Positions 17,734 to 28,000 of a stretch of DNA of 64,000 bases are shown here, piece by piece. Source of the stretch: Aporhodopirellula rubra. GTDB lineage: Bacteria > Planctomycetota > Planctomycetia > Pirellulales > Pirellulaceae. Position 1 is the stretch's first letter, and each line of letters begins with the position of its first letter. The stretch is from assembly GCF_014192335.1 (NCBI RefSeq), contig NZ_JACHXU010000015.1:167156-231155 (forward strand), in the 5' to 3' direction. Below the pieces are notes generated by a model, which was given only the letters and a program-made list of their open reading frames with translations, was not told the DNA's origin and searched no databases. Made by a program: the position numbers and the translations under genes.

Positions 17734-20700
17734 CCTCTCTTTCGCCCGCCAAACGCGCGCTCTTAGAAAGAATGTTGCTGGAACGTGCGGAGACTCGAGG
17801 CTCGAAGATTCCCGTTCGTCCTTCCGATTGCGATGATGATCTCTCGGGTGCCGAACGACGTTTATGGTTTGTCGATCAGATCGCAAAAGACGATCCGTTC
17901 TACAACATGCCGCTCGCTGCGCGGTTGCATGGCCCCTTGGATCGTGAATCACTCGATGTCGCGGTCGAACAACTGGTCCACCGACATGAATCACTCCGAA
18001 CGACTTATCATCTCGTCGACGGAGAACCTCGCCGCACGATTCACGAATCACAACCGATTCATTGTGCATGGATCGACGTTTCAGCGAGCCGAGACGTAGA
18101 GTCAGACCTGCGCCGCCGAATGCGTGTCGCGAGCCGAGCACCGTTCGATCTAGAAAACGGACCTCTGCTGCGGATCACGGTCTACCGCATTAGCGATAAC
18201 GAACACGTGATCTTGCTGGTGATGCATCACATCATCTCCGACGGTTGGTCCATGATTGTCATGTTGCGAGAACTCACGCTCGCATACGAAATGAATCGAT
18301 CCCGAGACTCATCGCTCAATGGGGATTCAAACGCGTTGCCACCACTGCCAATCCAGTACGCTGATTTCGCGCATTGGCAGAACGAACAGATGTCCGATCA
18401 ACGCGTCGAGAAACAAATGGAGTATTGGCGGCGATCACTCGAGAACGCGCCCGCCGTACTCGACCTGCCCACCGATCGTCCTCGACCCGCGATCCAGGAC
18501 TTCATTGGTGCGACAGTCGAAATGGAATTGCCCGCAGATCTAACGTCCGCCATCAATCGACTCGCGTCGACATTGCATACGACGCCGTTCGCCGTATTGA
18601 TGGCCGCCGAAGCGATCTTGCTGGGCCGGTTTTCACGACAAAACGACCTCGTACTCGGCACCGCCTCCGCCGGACGCGTCCACCCCGAGATCGAACCGCT
18701 GATCGGTTTCTTCGTTAATACACTCGCTTTACGAGTTCGGTTAGAAGACAACTTGACGTTCGAAGATCTCGTCCGCCAGGTACACCAAACCACGACGGAA
18801 GCCCACGAACACGCGGACGTCCCGTTTGAGCGATTGGTCGAAGAGCTCGCGCCAACGCGTGACCGCAGTTTCTCGCCGATCTTCCAATCCGCCCTCGTTA
18901 TGCAAAACTTGCCTCGCGACATCAGTGAAAAAGGCAGCATCCAAGTCGATCCGATCCTTGTCGACAACGGCACCGCCAAATATGACCTGACGTTTTTCCT
19001 ATGGGAAGAATCGGAAAGGCTGATCGGCCATATCGAGTATCGTTCAACGCTGTTCAATCGAGACACAATCGAACGACTGATCGACTCTTATCGTACGCTG
19101 CTTACTGCCGCTACCAACGATCCTCAATTACTGATTGATCGGTTGCCGATTCTTTCAGCCGAGCAAAGGTCACAAGTCGTTGACAATTTCAACCAAACAT
19201 CTGTCACGAATCCGGCACCGTTTTTGTTGCACGAACTGGTTGAAGAAAACGCGACGCGAACACCCAACAAAACCGCCGTGGTGCACGGCGACAGCGAAGT
19301 CAGCTACCACGAATTAATCCAGCGAGCCGAAGGCATCGCCGCCAACCTGATCGACGCAGGTATCGACCGCGAATCCGCGGTTGTCATCAAACTTCCTCGT
19401 TCCATCGATCTCATCGCGACCATACTCGGCGTCCTCAAAGCAGGTGGATCCTTCGTTCCGGTCGACCCGGAATTTCCTGACGCCCGCATCGAACGTATCG
19501 TATCGGACACCGGTGCAAAGATCATGGTTGATCCACAATGGATCGCGAACCACCAAACCTCTCCCGCCGACATCTCGTTTCCGACCGTCGCCCCACACGA
19601 TCGCGCCTACGTGATCTTCACATCGGGATCGACTGGAACCGCCAAAGGCGTTGAAATCGAACATCGAGGGATCGTCAATTTTGTGCGGGCTCAGATCGAT
19701 CGCATGCAAGTCTCGGCCGAGGACCGATTCAGCTTCAGTTTCTCACCCTCGTTCGATGGAGCCATCTCCGAAATCTTCTACGCTTTGGGCAGCGGTGGAA
19801 CGAGCGTCGTTGTTGACAAACCAACACTCCTTGTCCCCGAGGAACTGACGCACCTCCTCAACAAACATCACGTTACGGTCGGAAAATTCCCGCCCGCACT
19901 GTTGTCCACGCTCGATCCGTCGACGCTACCAAATTTACGCACAGTGGCTTCGGCAGGCGACAAACTGACCGGCGAACTCGCTCGAAGATGGCTTACCGGA
20001 GAGCGCCGGATGTTCAACGGATATGGGCCCACCGAAGTTTCAGTCGGCTGCAGCATGATGCTGCTCAACAACGAATGGACCGGCGACAAGCCACCCATCG
20101 GACCGCCAATGAACAACATGCGAATGTACGTTCTTGACGAGCACCGCGAACCATTGCCGATCGGCGCCGCAGGCGAAATCTACGTCGGAGGAAAAGGCGT
20201 AGGCCGGGGCTACCTCGGACAGCCCGAGTTGTCCGATTCGGTCTTCTTACCTGACCCATTCGCACCCCAAGACACAACTTCAGACGCTGCTGCTCCACGG
20301 ATGTATCGCACCGGTGACCTCGGACGATGGCTCGCCAACGGTGTGGTTGAGTTCGTCGGCCGTGTCGATGATCAAGTCAGCCTCCGCGGATTTCGTATCG
20401 AACCCGGTGAAATCGCCGCAACGCTGGAAACACTTGGCGGCGTCCGACAAGCCACAGTGATCGAGCGTACCGAAAACGAAACATCACAACTCGTTGCCTA
20501 CGTGGTTCCCCAAAACGAAAACGAGACTACGGCACTTTCATCACATCTCGAATCCAACCACGTTACACAGTGGCGAAACCTTTTCGAACAAACCCATCGG
20601 ATTGCTCCCCCTGTCCTGGATCCCTCGTTCAACATCACAGGATGGATCAGCACTTACACCGGAAAGCCGATTCCGAGCGAAGAAATGCGTCAATGGACCG

Positions 20701-23024
20701 ACGGTGCAGTCCAACGAATCCTTGATTTGCAACCTCGAAACGTCTTGGAGATCGGCTGCGGGACGGGACTGTTGCTGCTGCGAATCGCCGAACATTGCGA
20801 TCGATACGTTGGATCGGATCTACTCGTATCGTCATTGCAAAACATCGAAAGCGAATTGCAACGACGTCCCGAATTAAAGAACATCGTGTCTCTCGCTCAG
20901 GCCGACGCTGACCAATTCGATCACCTCGGTGATGAGATGTTTGATTGCATCGTGCTGAACTCCGTCGTGCAATACTTCCCCGGTGTCGACTACCTGCTTC
21001 GCGTGCTCGAAGGAGCGATTGCCCACCTTGCGCCAGGCGGTTTGCTCTTTATCGGCGACGTACGCAATCTGAAGTTGCAATCGGCAATGGCAACCTCAGT
21101 GGAACTGGCGAATGCGGATACTGACTTGTCGATTGGCGAGTTGAAGCACCGTGTTGCCGCTCGGATCGAACACGAGGAAGAATTGCTGCTCGATCCCGCT
21201 TTGTTCGTGCATCTAAAATCCAGTCAACCGCGAATTACGAACATCCGGGTCTTGCTGAAAGACACTGCCGAGAACAACGAACTCGGGCGTTTTCGCTATG
21301 ATGTGGTGATCGACGTCGACGGTCAAACATCGCCTGGTCACTGCCGCGAAGTCGGGTACTCCGCCGATGAAGAACGAGACAAAGCCGATGACACGCCGGT
21401 TCGATACACCGGGATCACAAACGCTCGCGTTGCATTGGATTGTCATGCAACACGATTAGCCGATTCGATGGCGGATACTGACACGGTTGCCGATCTCAAC
21501 GATCAACTCGATTCGATCAAACCATCTCTCGCGATGCGAGACCCCAACGACTTCACACTGACTCGCCCCGGCGCAACCGTTGCCACATGGAACGACCAGG
21601 ACCCTAGCAAATTCGACATCATCGAATTCTGCGATTCCTCCACCGAGCCACAAGGCGCAAACATCCGAAACGTTTCAGTTGATAACCCGGCAGCCACCGA
21701 ACAAGTCCCGACCGACATCAGCCGTTTGGCCAATGACCCCATCGGCACCGAACGCGTTCGAGAATTCACGAAACAACTTCGCGATGAACTCACCGCTCGT
21801 CTGCCCGCTTACATGATCCCCTCCGCGTTCGTGGTACTCGACGAACTGCCACGCACCATCAACGGCAAAATCGATCGGTCGCGTCTGCCGCGTCCCGCCG
21901 GACGTCCTGCTTGGGCGGGAAATTTCGAAGCCCCCACCACACCCACGCAGAAAGCACTTGTCAAAATTTGGGAAGACCTGCTCGACACGCGTCCGATCGG
22001 CATCCAGGACGACTTTTTCGAACTCGGCGGCCACTCCATGTTAGCGGTTCGGATGACGAGTGATATCGAACGCGTATTAGGCAAACGCCTTCCGCTGGTC
22101 GCACTGTTTCAAAACGCGACCGTCGCACACCTTGCAGAGCGGATTGATGAAGGTGAATTGTCCACGATCGGCTCGACGCTCGTTCCACTGAAAACGGTTG
22201 AGCGGAGCAAAGAATCAGCGGACTCCCGTCCCCCACTGTTTTGCATCCATCCCGCCGGCGGAACCGTTTTCTGTTACATGGAAATGGCATCGCATTTGAG
22301 TGGTGGTCGCGCAGTCTACGGCATTCAAGCCAACGGCGTCGACGGAACCCAACCACCTCATGAAACGCTCGCCGAAATGGCGGCGCATTACGCCAGAGCA
22401 ATCCGCGAGATCCAACCCGAGGGCACAGTACACTTGGCCGGGTGGTCGCTCGGCGGAAACATCGCCTTCGAGGTTGCCCGCCAATTGCAATCGCGGGGCA
22501 CTCGTGTCGGAGTCGTGGCGTTGTTAGATTCCGGATTGCTCTCCCCGGACACGCAACTCCGTGAAGAAGACTTCTTGCCTCTCCTGACTGCTTTGTTCCC
22601 AGGAGCCATGAATCTCGATCTAGAACAGATTCGACAAAAAAGTCCCGCCGATCAATTGCAGTTTTTCGTTGACCGAGCCTCTCAGGCAGGCATCGTTCCC
22701 GACGAACTCAACGACATTGTCGCGACCAAAGACACACCAAACGCGGCACACGTTTTCGGCGTGTTTCAATCCAACGTCAAAGCCGTGCACGAATACGTTG
22801 CCGAGCCTTTCGAAGGCGAGGTGCATCTATTTCGACCCGCCGACCAAGGAAAAACCAACTCTCTCTTCGACGACCCGGTGCTTGGATGGCGTGAAGTCAC
22901 CGAACATGTTCACGTCCTCGAAGTCCCGGGCGATCACGCCCATATGCTTCAGTCGCCCGCGGCCGAATCAATCGCGCAACAACTCGATGAACTGATGCAA
23001 AACTCGGGTGTCGTTCACGCGTAA
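17709..23024 (+). CDS. Lipopeptide synthetase 2: C-A-MT-PCP-TE (termination module)
   Basis: 1771 residues. A short N-terminal helix (MSDLEKRLASLSPAKRALLE) may dock to the upstream PCP. Condensation domain with intact HHIISDG (His173-His174). Adenylation domain with FTSGSTGTAKG, NGYGPTE and YRTGD. A methyltransferase is inserted between motifs A8 (VSLRGFRIEPGE) and A9 (LPAYMIPSAFV), the canonical N-methyltransferase site, with SAM motif VLEIGCGTGLLL near residue 1013 and an upstream GWISTYTGKPIP stretch as in cyanobacterial A-MT domains. Then peptidyl carrier (FFELGGHSML, Ser1443) and type I thioesterase (GWSLGG, Ser1580; late His in GDHAHML). It should add and N-methylate a second residue and release the product. 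Manual code DGSKAAGVGK matches no signature I know; Lys at the fourth position and the VGK end recall Asp/Asn codes. AGGAA precedes the ATG. It ends 16 bp from nadD on the opposite strand. Confidence 0.93.
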   Translation: MSDLEKRLASLSPAKRALLERMLLERAETRGSKIPVRPSDCDDDLSGAERRLWFVDQIAKDDPFYNMPLAARLHGPLDRESLDVAVEQLVHRHESLRTTYHLVDGEPRRTIHESQPIHCAWIDVSASRDVESDLRRRMRVASRAPFDLENGPLLRITVYRISDNEHVILLVMHHIISDGWSMIVMLRELTLAYEMNRSRDSSLNGDSNALPPLPIQYADFAHWQNEQMSDQRVEKQMEYWRRSLENAPAVLDLPTDRPRPAIQDFIGATVEMELPADLTSAINRLASTLHTTPFAVLMAAEAILLGRFSRQNDLVLGTASAGRVHPEIEPLIGFFVNTLALRVRLEDNLTFEDLVRQVHQTTTEAHEHADVPFERLVEELAPTRDRSFSPIFQSALVMQNLPRDISEKGSIQVDPILVDNGTAKYDLTFFLWEESERLIGHIEYRSTLFNRDTIERLIDSYRTLLTAATNDPQLLIDRLPILSAEQRSQVVDNFNQTSVTNPAPFLLHELVEENATRTPNKTAVVHGDSEVSYHELIQRAEGIAANLIDAGIDRESAVVIKLPRSIDLIATILGVLKAGGSFVPVDPEFPDARIERIVSDTGAKIMVDPQWIANHQTSPADISFPTVAPHDRAYVIFTSGSTGTAKGVEIEHRGIVNFVRAQIDRMQVSAEDRFSFSFSPSFDGAISEIFYALGSGGTSVVVDKPTLLVPEELTHLLNKHHVTVGKFPPALLSTLDPSTLPNLRTVASAGDKLTGELARRWLTGERRMFNGYGPTEVSVGCSMMLLNNEWTGDKPPIGPPMNNMRMYVLDEHREPLPIGAAGEIYVGGKGVGRGYLGQPELSDSVFLPDPFAPQDTTSDAAAPRMYRTGDLGRWLANGVVEFVGRVDDQVSLRGFRIEPGEIAATLETLGGVRQATVIERTENETSQLVAYVVPQNENETTALSSHLESNHVTQWRNLFEQTHRIAPPVLDPSFNITGWISTYTGKPIPSEEMRQWTDGAVQRILDLQPRNVLEIGCGTGLLLLRIAEHCDRYVGSDLLVSSLQNIESELQRRPELKNIVSLAQADADQFDHLGDEMFDCIVLNSVVQYFPGVDYLLRVLEGAIAHLAPGGLLFIGDVRNLKLQSAMATSVELANADTDLSIGELKHRVAARIEHEEELLLDPALFVHLKSSQPRITNIRVLLKDTAENNELGRFRYDVVIDVDGQTSPGHCREVGYSADEERDKADDTPVRYTGITNARVALDCHATRLADSMADTDTVADLNDQLDSIKPSLAMRDPNDFTLTRPGATVATWNDQDPSKFDIIEFCDSSTEPQGANIRNVSVDNPAATEQVPTDISRLANDPIGTERVREFTKQLRDELTARLPAYMIPSAFVVLDELPRTINGKIDRSRLPRPAGRPAWAGNFEAPTTPTQKALVKIWEDLLDTRPIGIQDDFFELGGHSMLAVRMTSDIERVLGKRLPLVALFQNATVAHLAERIDEGELSTIGSTLVPLKTVERSKESADSRPPLFCIHPAGGTVFCYMEMASHLSGGRAVYGIQANGVDGTQPPHETLAEMAAHYARAIREIQPEGTVHLAGWSLGGNIAFEVARQLQSRGTRVGVVALLDSGLLSPDTQLREEDFLPLLTALFPGAMNLDLEQIRQKSPADQLQFFVDRASQAGIVPDELNDIVATKDTPNAAHVFGVFQSNVKAVHEYVAEPFEGEVHLFRPADQGKTNSLFDDPVLGWREVTEHVHVLEVPGDHAHMLQSPAAESIAQQLDELMQNSGVVHA

Positions 23025-23040
23025 TGCTTGATCCGCCGCG

Positions 23041-23676
23041 TTACGACGACTTGCGTTCTTCAGACGAACGGTAAAGCGATTCCTGCCGAATGTATGCTGC
23101 GACAGCGTGCGGCACCCGAAACCGAATTGATCGGGAACGTTTCACGCGATCTCGCATGTCGCGACTACTAATCTCAATCACGGGCATTGCGATTTCAGCG
23201 TCGGCACACTGGCGAACTTTTTCTTCGGAAGCAAAGCCGTCCAGAATGCGGTAGTCCGGCGGTGCCATTCCACCTCGTGCGACCACCGCCAACGTGCAAA
23301 GTTCCAGAATTCTCGCGGGAGTTTTCCAACGATCAAATGAAGCGAGTGAATCTGCACCGATAATCAAAAACAATCTCTGCTCAGCAAACTGTTTGCTGAG
23401 TTGTTCGAGGGTATCGACGGTAAAACTAATCCCGTCGCGATCGAGTTCACGCGTATCAATCACGTGCCCCGTCTGACCTGACAAAGCCAATCTCAACATT
23501 CGCAATCGCTGAGAGTCACTCGCCACCGCACCTGATTCTTTGAGCGGACTGGTCGCGGCAGGAATCCACCGAACCTCTTCGATCGGCAATTGCTCCAGCG
23601 CTGACTCGGCGATCCAAAGATGCCCGAGATGGACAGGGTCAAACGAACCGCCGTAGATTCCAATCGCATTACTCAA
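23041..23676 (-). CDS. nadD: Nicotinate-nucleotide adenylyltransferase
   Basis: Makes deamido-NAD from nicotinate mononucleotide and ATP, in cytoplasmic NAD synthesis. GGSFDPVHLGHL is the nucleotidyltransferase start with the HxGH motif, LFLIIGADSLASFDRWK is the conserved centre, and ISSRDMRDR corresponds to the C-terminal ISSTxIR motif. There is no in-frame ATG. TTG at 23676, eight bases before the upstream stop and preceded by GGAG, is preferred; TTG at 23688 is the alternative. Either way it overlaps the UPF0489 gene and is probably translated by coupling. Length (211) is normal. Confidence 0.93.
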   Translation of the reverse strand: MSNAIGIYGGSFDPVHLGHLWIAESALEQLPIEEVRWIPAATSPLKESGAVASDSQRLRMLRLALSGQTGHVIDTRELDRDGISFTVDTLEQLSKQFAEQRLFLIIGADSLASFDRWKTPARILELCTLAVVARGGMAPPDYRILDGFASEEKVRQCADAEIAMPVIEISSRDMRDRVKRSRSIRFRVPHAVAAYIRQESLYRSSEERKSS

Positions 23677-25069
23677 ACCACTCTCCAATCACTCCAAACA
23701 TTCTCCCATCGGTCACGCTCGGATCAACGTTCCCAACTTTGGCATCCGTGATTTCCGCCAAACACGCCCGATACCGATCGGCGGCCACATGATCTCCGCG
23801 TAGGCAATGAACATGCACGAGACTTTCGACGACAGGTTCCCACGCGGGAGTTCGATCGCGTGCATTCTGCAAGTGCGTAATCGCTTCCTCAACGAAGCCG
23901 CCATCCCCCGACGAACGAGCAAACTCAATCGCGAGTTGACCGAGATAAAAGTGAGCTGACGCACGTGTCTTGTCATCGTGAAGAGCATCCAGAAGATATC
24001 CCCTCGCCTCTCCGAATCGCCTCATCTCCATGCATCCCCTTGCCAACTCCAGTGCCAACTCCGGGTGACCACCGAAGACTTCGACGGCCGTCTGATAACA
24101 TCTCGCTGCTGCATCAATGTCACCGACATGACACCAGAGGATCCCCAAAGCGGCCTCGATCAACCCTCGCTTCTGATCGAGTGGTTCAAACGAGGCGAGT
24201 TCGCTGTGCAATTGGATAATCTGTTGTCCATCAATTTCCAATCCGCGTGCGGGATATTCACAGGCGCGACGCAGTAAGTCATCACGTTGTGATTCCCGAC
24301 ACACCGAGCTTGCGTTTACTCGCGAAGTTTGATTTACATCGTCCAACGTCAAACCGCGAAAACAGCTCGCCAACTCTTCCGCGATCTGCCGAAAACGCAA
24401 GGGTGTGAAGCCGCTCTCCACCGAACGGGAAATCGTCACCTCCGTTAGATCGAGAGGCAAGTTAACAAGATCGTTGACGACATCCGCAGGGGAAACGCCG
24501 ATCTGTTCACTCGGCAACTCAACGAAATAATCGATATCAATGTCGACCAACGTCTCCGACGGCAGTTCCAGAAACGGCAACGCCTCACGATGACAGACCG
24601 TCAGATCGATCCCCAACAAACTGCCACGGATCCAACGAACCGCCCCCGCAGGTTCACCACACACCTTCAAACTCGCGAGATCTTCCACCGTGACGCCTTC
24701 GGATTGTCGCAACTGGTCCGTGGCAACCTCCATATCGAAGATAGGGATGTGAGCAGGTGCGACCCAAACCAATCGACGAATTACGCCGAGGCGAGACGCT
24801 GCAAACAGAAAATCCTCGATACCGAAACTCAACTCCGCCGAAGTCGCATTATTACGATCGGGCATCAGATGATGCGGCTTCATCCGAGCGAGGACATCGC
24901 TGGAGGTTCGGCACTGTCGCAACCGAGCGAGACGCTGGTCAGAGATATACTGCACATCAAGATGGGCATCGAAACAAACCACGACTGCCTCCTTCACACC
25001 GCGTCCGATCCAGTGTGCGAGCACTTCAGCGTGTTCTTCAAAAATGGTTGCCTCGATCGAACAGGTCAC
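23669..25069 (-). CDS. UPF0489-family arginase-fold domain with C-terminal TPR-like repeats
   Basis: 466 residues in two parts. The N-terminal half carries VVCFDAHLDVQY (Asp34, His36, Asp38) and, near residue 180, LVDIDIDYF; these DxHxD and DxDxF motifs are the metal-binding pattern of the ureohydrolase/arginase fold as found in UPF0489 proteins. The family includes human C5orf22 and the bacterial peptide arginases that convert Arg to Orn in ribosomal peptides. The C-terminal half has helical repeats (ALGILWCHVGDIDAAARCYQTA, read in part; YLLDALHDDKTRASAHFYLGQLA) of TPR type. The GTG start overlaps the upstream stop as GTGA, and nadD overlaps its end, so the three genes form one coupled unit. 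Substrate unknown; a protein-modifying role is possible but unproven. Confidence 0.75.
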   Translation of the reverse strand: MTCSIEATIFEEHAEVLAHWIGRGVKEAVVVCFDAHLDVQYISDQRLARLRQCRTSSDVLARMKPHHLMPDRNNATSAELSFGIEDFLFAASRLGVIRRLVWVAPAHIPIFDMEVATDQLRQSEGVTVEDLASLKVCGEPAGAVRWIRGSLLGIDLTVCHREALPFLELPSETLVDIDIDYFVELPSEQIGVSPADVVNDLVNLPLDLTEVTISRSVESGFTPLRFRQIAEELASCFRGLTLDDVNQTSRVNASSVCRESQRDDLLRRACEYPARGLEIDGQQIIQLHSELASFEPLDQKRGLIEAALGILWCHVGDIDAAARCYQTAVEVFGGHPELALELARGCMEMRRFGEARGYLLDALHDDKTRASAHFYLGQLAIEFARSSGDGGFVEEAITHLQNARDRTPAWEPVVESLVHVHCLRGDHVAADRYRACLAEITDAKVGNVDPSVTDGRMFGVIGEWFE

Positions 25070-28000
25070 GGCGTTTCGACTTCGGCATCTGCCTTGATTT
25101 CGTCAGAAAACGTGTAGGTCAACAACTCACTCTGAATCGTTGCAATGATCTGATCCCGGTGCGGCAATAATCGCACGTGCGTTTCGATTCGATTGTTTCG
25201 GCTGCCGATATTCTTGCCCAACAATTCATGCAAAACGTGACCGTCCGCAATATCCAGCCCCCAAACATCGAGTTCACGGCGTCGCGAAGCACCACTTTGA
25301 CTCTCAAAATGGGAATGACCACGAACCAACATCAACATTGGGGTCAACCATGGTTGATAGGTCGTCACACCTCTCGCCTGATCAAACGAAACCGACCAAG
25401 CCAACTTAGCTCCGCTTTCGTTTTGAGATTCCGTCGCCTCACCGTCGCTCGCAGTGTCGCCGGTATCGTCCTCAGACGCTGCCAATTTCTCATCATCGGC
25501 TTCAGCAGCATCTGAATCGGAACCAGCATCTTCAAATTCAGCAGACACAGCATCCGCTGAAGACACAACCTCTCGTTCGTGTGGTTCCTGCCATTCGATG
25601 CATTGCACACTCGTGGCACCTTGCACCGACAAACCACTCGCGACCGTGACCGTACTCGTCGTGCTCACGGTCGGTTGCGGCAATCGACAACGTGGCATCA
25701 AGAGAAATCGATTCTTCACCTGCACGACCGACAATCCAAAAAGGTTCGGACGCACCGGAACCGAGACGTCGGCGAGTTCATGACCTGAGAACACATCCCA
25801 AATCGTAGTACGACCAACATTATCGAGTAGCACGAAATATCGACCATTCACTAGCTCGCCATAGGCCGCCGAGCGATCTTGATCAGTCAAGTTCACCGGC
25901 GAAGCGACTCGGCTTTGGACTCGCTCCATCGACAAACAATCAACGATCTCGACGATGTGAGGATCAAACAAATCGACCTGCCCCTCACGTTCGTCGTAGT
26001 CCGACACTAACAATGCATGCCTGCCGAGCGTCGCTAAAACAGAATCGATCGGCATCGATTTCGTTTCCACAAGGCCACCGTCAAACGTATCGAAGTACAC
26101 AATCTGATCCGCCCGTTCACTGAGCACTCCGACACGGCTGTCACCGGCGATCACGCCACTGCCCGCGATCCCCGTGTTACTTCGCCACAATTGCTCGCCG
26201 GTCACAGCGTGATAACAAATCAGGTCTTCGCCTTGCAGCAAAAACAATCGATCACCCAAAACCGGCCCGAGTCGCAACTGTGCATCATCAGCATTCGCAG
26301 TCGGCGAGTTGGAAACGTACCGGTATACCTGATCGCCGAACTTGGATGTTTCACTGCGTCGTTTCGCAACAGGTTGCCCGTCCGGATGCAAACTCTGCCG
26401 CCAGCGTACGATCTCATTGACACCGCCGGTAAACACTCGGAACAGATCGATCGCGATCAATTCCGATGGTGTCAAAACCAACATCAAACCGCCACTGATC
26501 GTGACTTCTTTGTCACTCGAGTTGCGATTGGTGAGGCCTTCCACAACAACCGGCCTCGAAATTCCGTCATGATCTAAGAGAGCTAACGGGTTGTTGTCGC
26601 TGATCGCTTGCCAACCCAACAATTGCCGCCCCATCAACCGGGTTGTCCGAGCGTACCGGCGATCTGATATCAAGGGTTGTGTCTGCGGCAACCGCGTCGA
26701 TTGCCATTGCAAATCAACTTCGCTTGGCCACATGTCCGGCGAAATACGTCCCACGCCTAGAACCTGATAGTCATCGAGGGTCTTCGCGATTTCCTCAATT
26801 GTTTCCGGTGTCGCGTCAGGTTCCTGGATTCGCGTCTGCAGAACTTCACCGACACGACGCCGGTCTTGATTCCAACCCGAAACACTGTAGACCTGCGCGA
26901 GCGACATGAGGCTGGATGTATCGAGTCCTTCCACTGCATCATCCGAAGGCAACCGAATCCCCCATGTCAAACGCTCCGTCGCCAACGCATCGCCTTGTCC
27001 CTGATACTGTTTTAAGAGACTTTGTCTCGAAGACGCGATAACGTCTTCCAGTGGTGAGAAGTGCTCCACAATTTGGTCGAGCGTCATTCGGTTCGGTCGA
27101 ACTCGGTTCACCAGATAATCGAGTAACTTGTCAGCAACGACCGCACGCGTGGATTCATCGGCTTCGTCGGAGATTTCGGCAACACGAGCGGTGACCCACG
27201 CCGACAAAGTAAACTGACGCGACGCACCAGGAAAAATCATCGATTGCTGGCTCGCGATTGTCGGACGCTCAATCATCAAAGCGGACAACTCCAACAAGAG
27301 ATCAAACGCGGCAAGCAAGTCGTCCTGAGTCGCGGTAGTTTCAACCTCTACTGCGTCGTCGGCCTCCAATTGCCTTAGAATTTGCAGCACCAGCAATTCC
27401 GCCTGCTGTTCGGGTCGATCAATCAATCGACGCAGCGTATCAAGGTCGGTTTGAGAGATCTCATGTTGCTCACGCAGGCTGCCCAACATTGCTTCGACCG
27501 ACAACGAAATGACATCGTCGTTATCGGGATCGATTTCGCGGGCCTTGCCGAGCAGCGCCAACGCTTCGGCACGACGGTTCTCCTCCATCAAGAGTTCCGC
27601 CTTGTGAACGATCGCGACCAAGTCGTCGGGGTCATCGGCCAAGATACGATCGACTTGCGGACGCAATGATTCTTCCCCGTAGGCAACCGCAATCGTCGTG
27701 GTCGCTTGAGAAATAATCTCGCCATCGACTGCAATCAGATTACCGAGCGGATAGCGTACATTTCGTCGCGAGAGAACACGTCCCGACGCCAAACCGATCT
27801 CAATCAATTCATCGCTGGTCGTGGGCAAGAAATAACTTGAGTCCCCAAACACACCGCGTCCGGAAACCCGTTGCCCCGGATGCATCATGTCACCAGGTGT
27901 TGCCCATAGTTCCGACCCCGTATTCAAATCGTAGGCCATCATGCGATCAGCACGCACGATGTAGTATTGGTTGTCCCGAATACCCGCGAGATAAAAATTC

